From: Bacteroidales bacterium
GTDB lineage: Bacteria; Bacteroidota; Bacteroidia; Bacteroidales; FEN-979
Length of the DNA stretch: 64,000 nucleotides
Assembly (NCBI GenBank): GCA_023231065.1
Contig: JALNWE010000003.1
Coordinates: 26,549-90,548, forward strand
Direction of reading: 5' to 3'
The notes beneath the pieces were generated by a model, which was not told the DNA's origin, did not search any database, and saw only the letters and a list, made by a program, of their open reading frames with translations. Made by a program: the position numbers and the translations under genes. Below, in pieces: positions 45,238 through 54,903 of the stretch (its first letter is position 1; each line of letters starts with the position of its first letter).

Positions 45238-45645
45238 ATGTCTATAGAAATTACGTTTCCCGGAAATAAGAAGGTCGATGCCTTGTTTGATGGCTACACC
45301 GTTCATACCGATCAGCCCGTAAGGGATGGCGGCGATGGTTCATCTCCCGCCCCGTTTTCGCTTTTCCTGGCCTCCCTGGGGACCTGTGCGGGGATCTATG
45401 TAAAGGATTTCTGCGATCACCGCGGGATCGATACAAAAGGGATAAGCTTAACGTTGGATTATCACTACGATCAGGTACAAAAAATGATCGCGAAATTCAT
45501 CATCCGGATCCATGTCCCGGCCGATTTCCCGGAACAATATGATAGCGCCGTGATCAGGTCGGCTGCCCTTTGTGCCGTGAAACGGCATCTGAACCCGGCC
45601 ATTGGGAACGAGATCACGGTTGTCAGGACACAAGCAAACCAATAA
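45238..45645 (+). CDS. OsmC-family protein
   Basis: OsmC/Ohr proteins reduce organic hydroperoxides with two cysteines. The 135 residues contain the conserved GGDGSSPAPFSLFLASLGTC with the first cysteine at about 49 and a second in SAALCAVKRHLNP near 114, and the beta strands typical of the fold. This subgroup (YhfA-like) is less studied than Ohr, so peroxidase activity is likely but not certain. It is followed after 9 bases by a cysteine/methionine PLP enzyme, which suggests an operon dealing with sulfur compounds or oxidative stress. Confidence 0.85.
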   Translation: MSIEITFPGNKKVDALFDGYTVHTDQPVRDGGDGSSPAPFSLFLASLGTCAGIYVKDFCDHRGIDTKGISLTLDYHYDQVQKMIAKFIIRIHVPADFPEQYDSAVIRSAALCAVKRHLNPAIGNEITVVRTQANQ

Positions 45646-45654
45646 ACTTAAGAT

Positions 45655-46836
45655 ATGACTCATAAACCTTCAGGCTTTAACTCAAAACTCGTACACGGAG
45701 CCGGTGCGAAAGACCCATTAGGCAGCGTGATCATGCCCATTTATCAAACTTCGACCTTTGCCTTTGAAAGCGCTGACCATGGCGCAGCCTGCTTTGCAGG
45801 AGAAAGTGACGGATACATTTACACCCGGATTGCCAACCCTACCGTTCGCGATCTGGAAAAGACCGTAGCCCTTCTTGAAAACGGGTATGACGGGGTTGGC
45901 TGTTCTTCAGGAATGGCCGCGGTAACCACTGTCTATATGTCTTATCTGGGCGCCGGTAAACACATCGTCAGTCACAATGCGGTTTACGGTCCATCCCGCG
46001 CGATCATCGAAGGCACTTTTTCAAAATTCGGCGTGGAATCAACTTATGTTGATACAACCGACCTGGAACAGGTCAAAGCCGCCATCCGTCCCAACACGGC
46101 CTTGATCTATCTCGAAACACCGGCCAATCCCACCATCGGGATCTCCGATATTCCTGCTATCTGCAAACTGGCACACCAGCACAATATCCCGGTATGCGTA
46201 GATAATACTTTCTGCAGCCCTTACCTGCAAAAACCCCTTGACCTTGGCGCCGATATTGTCCTCCATTCCATGACCAAATTCCTGAATGGTCACGCCGATA
46301 TTATTGGCGGGATCATCATCGCCAAAACCGAAGCTGATTATAAAAAAGTCCGTTCGACGATGGTGATCTCCGGTTGTAACATGGACCCACACCAGGCATT
46401 TCTTACCCGCAGGGGATTGAAAACCATGGCCCTTCGTATCGACCGTGCCCAGGAAAACGCCATGCGCGTGGCTGAATTTCTGGAGGCCCATCCTAAGGTA
46501 GCATGGATCATGTATCCCGGTTTACGCTCACATCCCCAATTTGAACTCGGGAAAAAACTGATGAGTGGCCCCGGGGCAATGATGAGTTTCGGCCTTAAAG
46601 GAGGACTCGACGCCGGAAAGAAACTGATGGACAATGTACAGCTTTGTGTTCTTGCCGTATCCCTGGGTGGAATTGAAACCCTCATCCAGCACCCGGCTTC
46701 CATGACCCATAGCAAATTGTCGAAAGCCGCTAAAAAAGAAGGGGGCATCAGCGACGAACTTGTCAGGCTTTCGGTTGGCATCGAAGAAGCAGATGACATT
46801 ATCGCCGATCTGGAACAAGCTTTATCCAAAATCTGA
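45655..46836 (+). CDS. Cys/Met metabolism PLP enzyme (gamma-lyase type)
   Basis: The 393-residue protein is a complete member of the trans-sulfuration family. Lys208 (HSMTKFLNGHADI) forms the PLP Schiff base, Tyr111 (VYGPS) stacks on the ring, and YIYTRIANPT, GCSSGMAAV, LIYLETPANPT and VDNTFCSPYLQKPL are all present. It is most like methionine gamma-lyase, but the Cys116 seen in true methionine gamma-lyases is a proline here (residue 113). Cystathionine gamma-lyase or cysteine/homocysteine desulfhydrase activity is therefore equally possible. It lies behind the OsmC-like gene. Confidence 0.88.
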   Translation: MTHKPSGFNSKLVHGAGAKDPLGSVIMPIYQTSTFAFESADHGAACFAGESDGYIYTRIANPTVRDLEKTVALLENGYDGVGCSSGMAAVTTVYMSYLGAGKHIVSHNAVYGPSRAIIEGTFSKFGVESTYVDTTDLEQVKAAIRPNTALIYLETPANPTIGISDIPAICKLAHQHNIPVCVDNTFCSPYLQKPLDLGADIVLHSMTKFLNGHADIIGGIIIAKTEADYKKVRSTMVISGCNMDPHQAFLTRRGLKTMALRIDRAQENAMRVAEFLEAHPKVAWIMYPGLRSHPQFELGKKLMSGPGAMMSFGLKGGLDAGKKLMDNVQLCVLAVSLGGIETLIQHPASMTHSKLSKAAKKEGGISDELVRLSVGIEEADDIIADLEQALSKI

Positions 46837-46893
46837 GGAAGTACCTGACCTGATTTTCCTGAATATAAAGAACAGGAATTCATAAATACGGCG

Positions 46894-46901
46894 TATTTTT
46901 G
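46894..46901 (+). promoter_or_regulatory. Bacteroidota -7 box ahead of the patatin gene
   Basis: TATTTTTG lies 19 bases before the ATG at 46921. No TTTG is visible at the usual distance upstream. Confidence 0.45.
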
Positions 46902-46920
46902 GATTTTCATTGAACATACG

Positions 46921-49224
46921 ATGAAAATCCCGAAATATATCATTGCTGTTTGTTCCCTTATTGTCTTTTTCTGTTCAGCTGCTGATACCTTGGTAGCGCA
47001 GCGCGTTGCCCTTGTCCTCAGTGGGGGCGCTTCAAAGGGAGGGGCGCACATTGGCGTGATCCGGGCGCTGGAGGAACAAAAGATCCCTATTTCATGTATC
47101 ATCGGCACTTCCATTGGAGCAGTCGTCGGATCCTTGTATGCCAGCGGATATTCCCCTGATGAAATGGAAAAGCTGATGAATTCGGCAGAGTTTCAGCGAT
47201 GGGCTTCCGGGACATTGGACGAAAAGTACATTTATTATTACAGGAAAGAGGATCCCAATTCCTCCTGGATCTCTACCAATTTTGATTTCAACACGAAATT
47301 TAAATCCCTCCTTCCCACCCAGATTATCAAAACCCATGAAATGGATTTCCAATTTATGGAAATCATGTCCCCCCCCAACGCGGTCTGTAAAGGAAATTTC
47401 GACAGCCTGATGGTCCCGTTCCGTTGTGTCGTCTCCGACATCGACTCTACCGAGGCGGTGATCCTGGGCCATGGCGACCTGAATGCCGCGGTCAGGGGTT
47501 CCATGAGCATTCCGCTGGTTTTCAATCCGGTAGTGATCAACAATAAACTGGTTTTTGATGGCGGCATGTATAACAATTTTCCGGCAGATGCATCCATCCG
47601 CGAATTTCATCCCGATGTTATCATCGGGAGCCGGGTTGCCCAACGATATGATAAACCCGATCGGGATGATATCCTTTCGCAGGTTCTCTCGATGCTGATG
47701 GAACGTCAGACCGATACCATCACCTATCCCCGGTCGGTGATGATTATCCCGAAAATCCCTTCCGTCAGCCCTCTTGATTTTTCCAAAACTTCCATCCTGG
47801 CAGATAGCGGATATGTTGCCGCCTTACGTAAAATAGCAGATATCAGGAAACTGGTCCACGACACTATATCGCCGGAAGTTATGGCCCACCGGAGAACGGC
47901 TTTTAAAAACAGGCAGCCAAAGCTTCAGTTCGACTCGATCCATATCACGGGTTTAAATAAATTGCAGGAAAGTTATGTACGCCAAATCCTGAAACATGGC
48001 CATAAAATAGTGACCCTCGAAGATCTTCGCAGGGAATATTTCAGATTTATCGACGAAGGATATATTAAAAGTATTTTCCCGGTTGCCCGTTACAACGACA
48101 AGACAGGGTACTATGACCTTTATCTTGACATCCGTAAAACAAACGATTTCGGCGTGCAGTTCGGGGGAAACTTTTCCCTGGGAAATATCAATGAAGCATT
48201 TCTTCAGCTTCAATACCGGTTATTATGGACCAATGCATTCCGGTTTACCATGAACGGCTATTTCGGTAAAATATACAGCTCAATAAAAGCAGATGCGCGC
48301 ATCGATTTCAATTCCAAAAAGCCATGGTTTGCCGAAGTAAATTACACATACAACCACCTGGACTATTTCAAGTCAGCCACCTTCTTTTTTGATGATAAGA
48401 CCCCCAACTACATCAAAGAAATGGAGTATTTCGGCAATCTCAGGACCGGAATGCCTGTTTCGAACAACGGGAAACTCTCACTGGGATTAACTTATGCCTT
48501 CACAAACGATAAATACTATCAATCAAATACGTTTTCGCGGAATGATACCGCTGACCAGACCAATTTTAATTTTTTTGCGCCAACCATCGCTTTTGAGCTG
48601 AACAGCCTGAACAGGAAACAATTCGCCAATTCAGGAGTAAGGCTTTTACTTTCCGTTTCGTACATTAATGGAAGGGAGGATATGTTACCGGGATCTACAG
48701 CCGTTTCGAAAATCCCGGTTACCCAGTATCATGACTGGTTTAAATTCCGGTTGCTTTATGACAACTATTTCCAATCGCTGGGGCCCCTGAAAATCGGGTT
48801 TTACGGAGAATGTGCCATATCCAATGAGCCTCTTTTCTCAAATTATATTTCCAGCCTGCTTTATTCCTCTGCTTTCCAGCCCATACCCGAAAGTCAGACA
48901 TACTTTCTGCCTTCTTTCAGGGCGACGAATTTTGCAGCCGCCGGACTTAAACTTGTTTTAAGGATCTATAAAAAAATAGAGTACCGCCTCGAAGGATACA
49001 TTTTCCAGCCCTATCAGCAGATCCAGGAAAACCCGGCAGATTATTCCCCCTATTTCGGCGACAAATTAACCGACCGTGCATGGATGGCTTCCACAGCGCT
49101 GGTGTATAACAGTCCTTTAGGCCCGATAAGCCTGGGGGCCAACTACTACGACAAACAACCCGAACCCTTCACGGTGAATTTCAACTTTGGCTTTATCATC
49201 TTTAACCACAGGGCAATGCCGTGA
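46921..49224 (+). CDS. Patatin-like phospholipase with C-terminal outer-membrane barrel
   Basis: The 767-residue protein has a signal peptide, then a patatin domain (about 29-300) with oxyanion loop LSGGASKGGAH, nucleophile Ser64 in GTSIGA and the second dyad residue Asp213 in FDGGMYNN. A POTRA-like segment (about 335-400; IHITGLNKLQESYVRQIL) follows, and the last 370 residues are alternating beta strands like a BamA/surface-antigen barrel, ending in FNFGFIIFNHRAMP. It should insert in the outer membrane and hydrolyse lipids, in the manner of PlpD-type autotransporters. The gene ends inside an octamer repeat. Confidence 0.9.
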   Translation: MKIPKYIIAVCSLIVFFCSAADTLVAQRVALVLSGGASKGGAHIGVIRALEEQKIPISCIIGTSIGAVVGSLYASGYSPDEMEKLMNSAEFQRWASGTLDEKYIYYYRKEDPNSSWISTNFDFNTKFKSLLPTQIIKTHEMDFQFMEIMSPPNAVCKGNFDSLMVPFRCVVSDIDSTEAVILGHGDLNAAVRGSMSIPLVFNPVVINNKLVFDGGMYNNFPADASIREFHPDVIIGSRVAQRYDKPDRDDILSQVLSMLMERQTDTITYPRSVMIIPKIPSVSPLDFSKTSILADSGYVAALRKIADIRKLVHDTISPEVMAHRRTAFKNRQPKLQFDSIHITGLNKLQESYVRQILKHGHKIVTLEDLRREYFRFIDEGYIKSIFPVARYNDKTGYYDLYLDIRKTNDFGVQFGGNFSLGNINEAFLQLQYRLLWTNAFRFTMNGYFGKIYSSIKADARIDFNSKKPWFAEVNYTYNHLDYFKSATFFFDDKTPNYIKEMEYFGNLRTGMPVSNNGKLSLGLTYAFTNDKYYQSNTFSRNDTADQTNFNFFAPTIAFELNSLNRKQFANSGVRLLLSVSYINGREDMLPGSTAVSKIPVTQYHDWFKFRLLYDNYFQSLGPLKIGFYGECAISNEPLFSNYISSLLYSSAFQPIPESQTYFLPSFRATNFAAAGLKLVLRIYKKIEYRLEGYIFQPYQQIQENPADYSPYFGDKLTDRAWMASTALVYNSPLGPISLGANYYDKQPEPFTVNFNFGFIIFNHRAMP

Positions 49225-49225
49225 T

Positions 49226-49297
49226 GATGATGTGATGATGTGATGATGCGATGATGTGATGATGTGATGATGTGATGATGTGATGATGTGATGATGT
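49226..49297. repeat. Octamer array GATGATGT, nine copies
   Basis: Nine tandem copies of GATGATGT, one with a final C, begin 2 bases behind the patatin stop. The remaining 190 bases to the DUF349 gene hold A/T-rich sequence with no gene that I can support; ATTATTTGTATTTTCGCATT near 49397 is only promoter-like. Confidence 0.9.
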
Positions 49298-49484
49298 GAT
49301 TTTGAACCCTTGATCCATTCCTGGTTGCCTGTTTCTTGTTGGCAAGTTGGGGTGGGTGGTTAGGGGTGGAAATGAAATTATGCCGCGTATTTGAAATTAT
49401 TTGTATTTTCGCATTTTGATTGAACTATCATAACCGGCATAAGTCGGACGCTATCGATTATTTAAAATGTATGATTAACCACGG

Positions 49485-51731
49485 ATGAAAAACGTAAAAC
49501 AAACAACCCAGAATCCTGAACCGGAGACATATACCGGTCAGGAGGAGCAACCTGTTCCTGTCAACACTGTAACAGAACAACCCGAAAATGTCATTCCTGC
49601 TGATTTACCTTCCGTAGAGGAAACAGTGGCACAAACTGACACTCCCATGAACCCGGAACCGACGGATGAAACCGCTGAAATAAAAACCCCTGACGATCCG
49701 GGAACCGTTGAAATTCCTGTCGCTGATGACAGTGAACCTGTAGTTGAAACCATAACGGAAAACCAGGAAATTGTCGCCGAAGTTAAGGCCATTGCTGAAC
49801 CCACACCGGAACCGGTGGCGGAAACCGTACCGGATATTGCTTCAGGAACAAACCCGGAGAAGGCTCCGGAAACGATGAAGGATGGGGCCCAGACCGAGAT
49901 GCCCGAACCATTGATTGATCTGGAAGAACGTTTGGACGAACATCTTGACGATCATTCCGAAGAGCATCTGGAAGCGTTGGGCAAGGCCGTCGCTGAACAG
50001 AATGATCAGGAAGGTGCGACAAATTATGAAGCATTAAGCCGCTCCGAGCTGGTCGATCTTCTTGAAAAAACGGTTTCCGAACCCGATATCAACGCGGTAA
50101 AAGCCCGTGTTGCCTTGATTAAAGTTGCATTCCTGAAAAAGAAAAAGGAGGAAAACCTTCTCAAATATGAGAATGCGCCGGAAGAAGGGACAACCAAGGA
50201 AGAACTCGATACGGACCAGGATGAACTTGACGTAAAATTCAACAATTTCTTCAGCATATATAAAACCAATAAAGCAAAATACCTTGAAGAACAGGAAAAG
50301 ATCAAGCTTGAAAACCTGAAACAGAAGTTCCTGATTCTTGATGAACTCAAAACCCTCATCAGCAGCGAAGAAACGCTGAAAAAAACGTATGATGAGTTTA
50401 AAATCCTTCAGGAAAGATGGAAAGAAGTCGGTATGGTGCCTCGTACCGAAATCAACAACCTGTGGCAGAATTACCATTTCCTGGTAGAAAAATTCTTTGA
50501 GAAAGTAAAACTCAACAAAGAGCTGAAAGACCTGGACCTTCGTAAAAACCTGGAAGCCAAGATCGGTCTTTGCGAAAAAACCGAAGAGCTGCTGCTCGAA
50601 ACCTCCGTTCTCAAATCATTTAAGAAACTTCAGAAATTGCATGAAGAATGGAAAGAGATCGGCCCGGTACCCGCGGATAAAAAAGACGAGATCTGGGAAC
50701 GGTTTAAAACAGCGACTGATAAAATCAATGACCGCCGTCGCGAACATTATGCCCTTATAGAAGAAGACCAGGTTAAAAACCTGGAAACCAAGACTGCCCT
50801 GTGCGATCAGGCTGAAGTGGTGATAGGCCTGCCCAATGAATCAATCAAAGAATGGCAGGAAAACACCAACAAAGTCAATGACCTTCTGAAAATATGGAAA
50901 AACATCGGCCCCGTCCCTCAAAAAGTCAATGCTGAGATCTGGAACCGTTTTAAGACAAGCCTGGATACCTTTTTCTCCAATAAAAAAGAATATTTCGATA
51001 AACTCAAGGAACAGCAGTTGCACAATTACAACCTGAAGGTAGAACTGTGCATGCAGGCTGAATCCCTGAAATCGAGTACCGATTGGAAAAAAACCACAAA
51101 CGAGCTGATCCACCTGCAAGGGGAATGGAAGAATATCGGCCCGGTACCCAAAAAGCACAGCGACAAAATCTGGAAACGGTTCCGCGCAGCCTGCGATGAT
51201 TTTTTTAATTCCAAACAATCTTTCTTCTCCAACATCCAGGCCAGTGAAGAGGAAAATCTGAATAAAAAGCTCGATGTGATGAAACGGTTGCGGGAGTATC
51301 AGTTCACAGAAGATAAACCCGCCAACCTGGAAGTATTGAAAAATTTCCAGCGCGAATGGACAGAGATCGGCCATATTCCCATCAAGGAGAAAGATAAACT
51401 ACAAAACGAATTCCGTTCCCTGATCAATGAAAATCTCGATAAACTGAAAATCAGCGATGTGGAGATGAGCGCCGTGAATTTCCAGGTCAAGGTGGATCAC
51501 ATGAAAAATGATCCGAATGCCCGCCGCGTGATCAGTAAAGAGAGGGAATTCCTGGCAAACAGGATCACCAAGATGAAAGAAGAAATCATCCTCTGGGAAA
51601 ACAACATTGGCTTTTTTGCCAAATCCAAAAGCGCATCGCTGGTTAAGGAAGAATTTGAGAATAAGATCAACAAAGCCAAAAGCGAACTTAAGGTACTGGA
51701 AGCAAAAATGAAGATCCTCCGCCAGCAATGA
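49485..51731 (+). CDS. DUF349 repeat protein
   Basis: The 748-residue cytoplasmic protein begins with about 180 residues rich in E, P, T and V that are probably disordered. From about 265 to 640 there are DUF349 repeats of about 70 residues, recognised by W(K)EIGPVPxxxxxxIWxRFK (for example EEWKEIGPVPADKKDEIWERF) joined by coiled coils. The C-terminus continues as coiled coil. DUF349 proteins in Bacteroidota are large helical proteins of unclear function. The ATG at 49485 has no clear ribosome-binding site. It is followed by aroC, whose ATG is 24 bases beyond the stop. Confidence 0.87.
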   Translation: MKNVKQTTQNPEPETYTGQEEQPVPVNTVTEQPENVIPADLPSVEETVAQTDTPMNPEPTDETAEIKTPDDPGTVEIPVADDSEPVVETITENQEIVAEVKAIAEPTPEPVAETVPDIASGTNPEKAPETMKDGAQTEMPEPLIDLEERLDEHLDDHSEEHLEALGKAVAEQNDQEGATNYEALSRSELVDLLEKTVSEPDINAVKARVALIKVAFLKKKKEENLLKYENAPEEGTTKEELDTDQDELDVKFNNFFSIYKTNKAKYLEEQEKIKLENLKQKFLILDELKTLISSEETLKKTYDEFKILQERWKEVGMVPRTEINNLWQNYHFLVEKFFEKVKLNKELKDLDLRKNLEAKIGLCEKTEELLLETSVLKSFKKLQKLHEEWKEIGPVPADKKDEIWERFKTATDKINDRRREHYALIEEDQVKNLETKTALCDQAEVVIGLPNESIKEWQENTNKVNDLLKIWKNIGPVPQKVNAEIWNRFKTSLDTFFSNKKEYFDKLKEQQLHNYNLKVELCMQAESLKSSTDWKKTTNELIHLQGEWKNIGPVPKKHSDKIWKRFRAACDDFFNSKQSFFSNIQASEEENLNKKLDVMKRLREYQFTEDKPANLEVLKNFQREWTEIGHIPIKEKDKLQNEFRSLINENLDKLKISDVEMSAVNFQVKVDHMKNDPNARRVISKEREFLANRITKMKEEIILWENNIGFFAKSKSASLVKEEFENKINKAKSELKVLEAKMKILRQQ

Positions 51732-51755
51732 TTGATATTTCAAATCCATTGGTCC

Positions 51756-52793
51756 ATGTCTGGCAATTCATTCGGGAAAATTCTTGTTCTGACCACTTTT
51801 GGGGAATCCCATGGTAAAGCGGTTGGTGGTGTCCTTGATGGATTTCCTCCCGAAATTGAAATCGATATTTCCTTTATTCAGTCAGAACTCGACCGGAGAA
51901 AACCGGGGTACGGCCCCCTGTCATCAGGACGAAGGGAAGATGATCAGATAGGGATCCTGAGCGGCCTCTTTGAAGGGAAAAGTACCGGCGCCCCTATCGC
52001 TTTCCTGGTTTACAACACCGGCCAGCATCCGGAAGATTATGACGGATTAAAAGGATTATTCCGGCCTTCCCATGCCGATTATACTTACAGCCAAAAGTAT
52101 GGTATCCGCGATCATCGCGGAGGCGGACGGGCCTCGGCACGGGAAACTGTTGCCCGCGTTGCAGGTGGGGCCCTCGCAAAGATTTTCCTGAAAACCTTTC
52201 ATATCGAAGTCCATGCAAGGATAAGCCAGATCGGGCCATTTACCACTACTGGCAACCTTGAAGATCCTGAAGTAAAAACTTTTCTGGACCAACTTAAAAA
52301 GGAAGGCGACACCGCCGGGGGTATCATTACATGCTCTATTTCCGGCGTTCCTGTTGGCTTGGGTGAACCGGTCTTCGATAAGCTCCAGGCCGACCTGGCG
52401 AAAGCCATGCTGAGCATCAATGCAGTAAAGGGATTTGAATATGGTTCGGGATTCGCGGGGGCTGCCATGAAAGGATCTATACATAACGACCGCTTTATCA
52501 ACCAGGAAGGAAAGATCAGGACCCTGACCAACTTTTCAGGTGGTATTCAGGGTGGCATCTCCAATGGAGAAGAGATTTATTTCCGCGTAGCCTTTAAACC
52601 GGTCCCAACCCTGATGCGGGAACAGGAAACGGTAACCGACACAGGCGCGCCGGTCCGTTTCACACCCCAGGGCAGGCATGATGTATGCGTGGCGCCACGG
52701 GCTATTCCCATTGTCGAAGCCATGGCCGCGCTTACCATCGCGGACCATCTCATCAGAAAAAATCAGGAATCCAAAATCACATCAGCGCCTTAG
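51756..52793 (+). CDS. aroC: Chorismate synthase
   Basis: Chorismate synthase makes chorismate from EPSP with reduced FMN, the last shikimate step. The ATG at 51756 gives 345 residues with the signature GESHGKAVGGVLDGFPP near the N-terminus, the RxSxRET segment (RASARETVARVAGG) and the C-terminal GRHDVCVAPRAIPIVEAM. A TTG at 51732 is in frame but the ATG gives the usual start (SGNSFGKIL). No other shikimate gene lies beside it. Its stop falls in a short direct duplication shared with the convergent aguA gene. Confidence 0.97.
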   Translation: MSGNSFGKILVLTTFGESHGKAVGGVLDGFPPEIEIDISFIQSELDRRKPGYGPLSSGRREDDQIGILSGLFEGKSTGAPIAFLVYNTGQHPEDYDGLKGLFRPSHADYTYSQKYGIRDHRGGGRASARETVARVAGGALAKIFLKTFHIEVHARISQIGPFTTTGNLEDPEVKTFLDQLKKEGDTAGGIITCSISGVPVGLGEPVFDKLQADLAKAMLSINAVKGFEYGSGFAGAAMKGSIHNDRFINQEGKIRTLTNFSGGIQGGISNGEEIYFRVAFKPVPTLMREQETVTDTGAPVRFTPQGRHDVCVAPRAIPIVEAMAALTIADHLIRKNQESKITSAP

Positions 52794-52806
52794 CACATCA
52801 GCGCCT
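52778..52806. repeat. Direct duplication of 13 bases spanning two stop codons
   Basis: CACATCAGCGCCT occurs at 52778-52790 and at 52794-52806 (period 16). The aroC stop (52791-52793) lies between the copies and the convergent aguA stop in the second copy. Confidence 0.85.
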
Positions 52807-53844
52807 CGTTTCCGGCTCTTGTTGCGACAGACAATGGAACGAGCCCAATCCCCAGATAATATCTACTGAATCAATACCAATGATGGAACGGTCGGGGAAG
52901 CAGGTTTCGAGTATCCGCATGGCCTGATCATCTTCCCTGCACCGGTAATTCGGGACTATTACCGACTGATTGGCAATATAAAAATTAGCATACGAGGCTG
53001 GTAAACGCTGATCCTCATAGATAACCGGACGCGGCATTGGGATCTCGGCAATATCAAGCTGCCGGCCATCGGACAGGCGAAAGGTTTTAAGTTTCTTCAA
53101 TACATCCTGTAATACATGGTAATTTTCATCCGACTTCCGGGGTTCAACCATGGTGGCCACACCGTCTTCCCTGAAAAACCGGGCGATATCATCTATATGG
53201 CCGTTGGTATCATCCCCCGCGATGCCTTCATCAAGCCATAAGATCTGGCTGATACCATAATATTGATAAAGGTATTCTTCAATTTCCTTCCGGGATAATC
53301 CCGGGTTCCGGTTTTCATGTAACAGACATTGCATCGTGGTAAGCAGGGTCCCTTTTCCATTAAATTCCACCGAACCTCCTTCCATTACGATCCCCGGATA
53401 GTAAACGGGGATATTAAGGTGCTTCCCGATCAAACCCGGGATCTGTTCATCCAGATCGTGGGAATATTTATTTCCCCAGGCATTGAATCTCCAGCTTACG
53501 ATCACCTTAGGCGCTGAAGCGCTCCTGTTCAACAGAAATGCCGGTCCGTGATCCCGGCACCAGGCATCATTGGTAGGATGAAGCAAAAGAGTGACCTTGT
53601 CCATGTCAACACCCAGCCTGGCGAGATCACTGGTTACTTTTGCAGCCAATGCTTCATCCCTCACATTGATGCAAACCTGCTCTCCTTTCGACAGCTCCTT
53701 GATAAAACGGTTATACCAGGGAAAGATCCGGTCCAGCGTCCCTGGCCATGAATAGGAACCATCATGCGGATAACTAAGCCAGGTAGCCCGATGGGGCTCC
53801 CATTCAGCCGGAAAAGTATAACCTGATTGTAAAGGCGTTAACAT
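52798..53844 (-). CDS. aguA: Agmatine deiminase
   Basis: Agmatine deiminase turns agmatine into N-carbamoylputrescine. The 348-residue protein has WCRDHGPAF near residue 95, GIVMEGGSVEFNGKG with the Glu that binds the guanidine, GHIDDIARF, and the nucleophile Cys338 in GSFHCLSQQEP at the very end. This order matches the AguA/peptidylarginine-deiminase-like fold. It lies downstream of the N-carbamoylputrescine amidase gene, separated by a heptamer repeat, and together they form the agmatine route to putrescine. Confidence 0.94.
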   Translation of the reverse strand: MLTPLQSGYTFPAEWEPHRATWLSYPHDGSYSWPGTLDRIFPWYNRFIKELSKGEQVCINVRDEALAAKVTSDLARLGVDMDKVTLLLHPTNDAWCRDHGPAFLLNRSASAPKVIVSWRFNAWGNKYSHDLDEQIPGLIGKHLNIPVYYPGIVMEGGSVEFNGKGTLLTTMQCLLHENRNPGLSRKEIEEYLYQYYGISQILWLDEGIAGDDTNGHIDDIARFFREDGVATMVEPRKSDENYHVLQDVLKKLKTFRLSDGRQLDIAEIPMPRPVIYEDQRLPASYANFYIANQSVIVPNYRCREDDQAMRILETCFPDRSIIGIDSVDIIWGLGSFHCLSQQEPETRR

Positions 53845-53874
53845 GGGGAAAGAGATAGAAGGACAGGGAAAACC

Positions 53875-53958
53875 ATTGACTATTGACTATTGACCATTGA
53901 CTATTGACTATTGACTATTGACCATTGACCATTGACCATTGACCATTGACTATTGACT
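53875..53958. repeat. Heptamer array ATTGAC(T/C), twelve copies
   Basis: Twelve uninterrupted 7-base units (ATTGACT or ATTGACC) cover exactly 84 bases between aguA and aguB. It is intergenic, with no spacer sequence of the kind seen in CRISPR arrays. Confidence 0.92.
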
Positions 53959-53973
53959 TAACATTTCATTTAA

Positions 53974-54855
53974 TCATTCGTCCATGAATCTTTGCAGGAT
54001 GGGCCCGTAGCCGTCAATCCTGCGGTCGCGAAGGAATGGCCAGTGGACCCTGATCTTGTCGATGGTTGAAAGGTTTAGCGGTTCAACGTGTACTACTTCA
54101 CCATCCTGGGGGGCTTCGTAAAGCATTTCCCCGAAAGGCCCTGAAATAAAAGATCCTCCCCAGAAATGCATATCACCTTCAGTACCGGTCCGGTTCACCG
54201 ATACGACATAAACGCCGTTGGCTATGGCATGGGACCGTTGGATCGTTTGCCATGCCTGGAATTGTTGTTGGTTGAGCAATCCCGGTTGCCCGGACGACCA
54301 ACCGATGGCGGTCGGATAAAAGATGATCTGTGCCCCAAGCAAAGCCGTAATCCTTGCAGCTTCGGGATACCATTGGTCCCAGCAGATCAAGGTCCCTATT
54401 TTGGCATAACGCGTTTCAAAGACTTTGTATCCGCCATCCCCGGGTGTAAAATAAAACTTTTCATAATAACCGGGATCATCCGGGATGTGCTGTTTCCGGT
54501 ATTTTCCGAGGTACCGGCCATCGGCGTCAATAACTGCTACCGTATTATGATATATGCCCTGTGTCCGCTTTTCAAAAAGCGAAGCCACAATGACCACTTT
54601 TAACTCTTCGGCAAGCCCGCTTAACAGGGTAACTGCAGGTCCCGGTATCTCTTCGGCCAGGCCAAAATGGCGATAATCCTCTTCAAAACAGAAATACAGG
54701 GAACTGAAAAGCTCCTGCAGGCAGATGATCTGAGCGCCCCGCGATGCGGCTTCCCGGATCGCGGCACAGGCTTTCCCCATATTGGCCAGCCGGTCGTCGC
54801 AACAGGCCATCTGGACAATTCCGACCTTTACTGAACTCACTGGATCTGCTGACAT
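53974..54855 (-). CDS. aguB: N-carbamoylputrescine amidase
   Basis: This nitrilase-fold enzyme hydrolyses N-carbamoylputrescine to putrescine. The 293 residues contain the Glu-Lys-Cys triad in CLQELFSSLYF, GKYRKQHIPDDPGYYEKFYFTPG and GTLICWDQWYPEAAR, and INRTG-like VSVNRTGTEGD. The match to the AguB subfamily is supported by the adjacent agmatine deiminase gene. It starts 48 bases behind ribH in the same direction, so both agu genes may be read through from the riboflavin operon. No -7 box lies between them. Confidence 0.94.
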   Translation of the reverse strand: MSADPVSSVKVGIVQMACCDDRLANMGKACAAIREAASRGAQIICLQELFSSLYFCFEEDYRHFGLAEEIPGPAVTLLSGLAEELKVVIVASLFEKRTQGIYHNTVAVIDADGRYLGKYRKQHIPDDPGYYEKFYFTPGDGGYKVFETRYAKIGTLICWDQWYPEAARITALLGAQIIFYPTAIGWSSGQPGLLNQQQFQAWQTIQRSHAIANGVYVVSVNRTGTEGDMHFWGGSFISGPFGEMLYEAPQDGEVVHVEPLNLSTIDKIRVHWPFLRDRRIDGYGPILQRFMDE

Positions 54856-54903
54856 GGTTCAACAATTAATGGATATTCGTGAAAAATCAATGCCGGTAAA
54901 AAA

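Noticed and set aside
53875..53958. CRISPR array
   Set aside because: The units are 7 bases with no spacers, so it is a tandem repeat.
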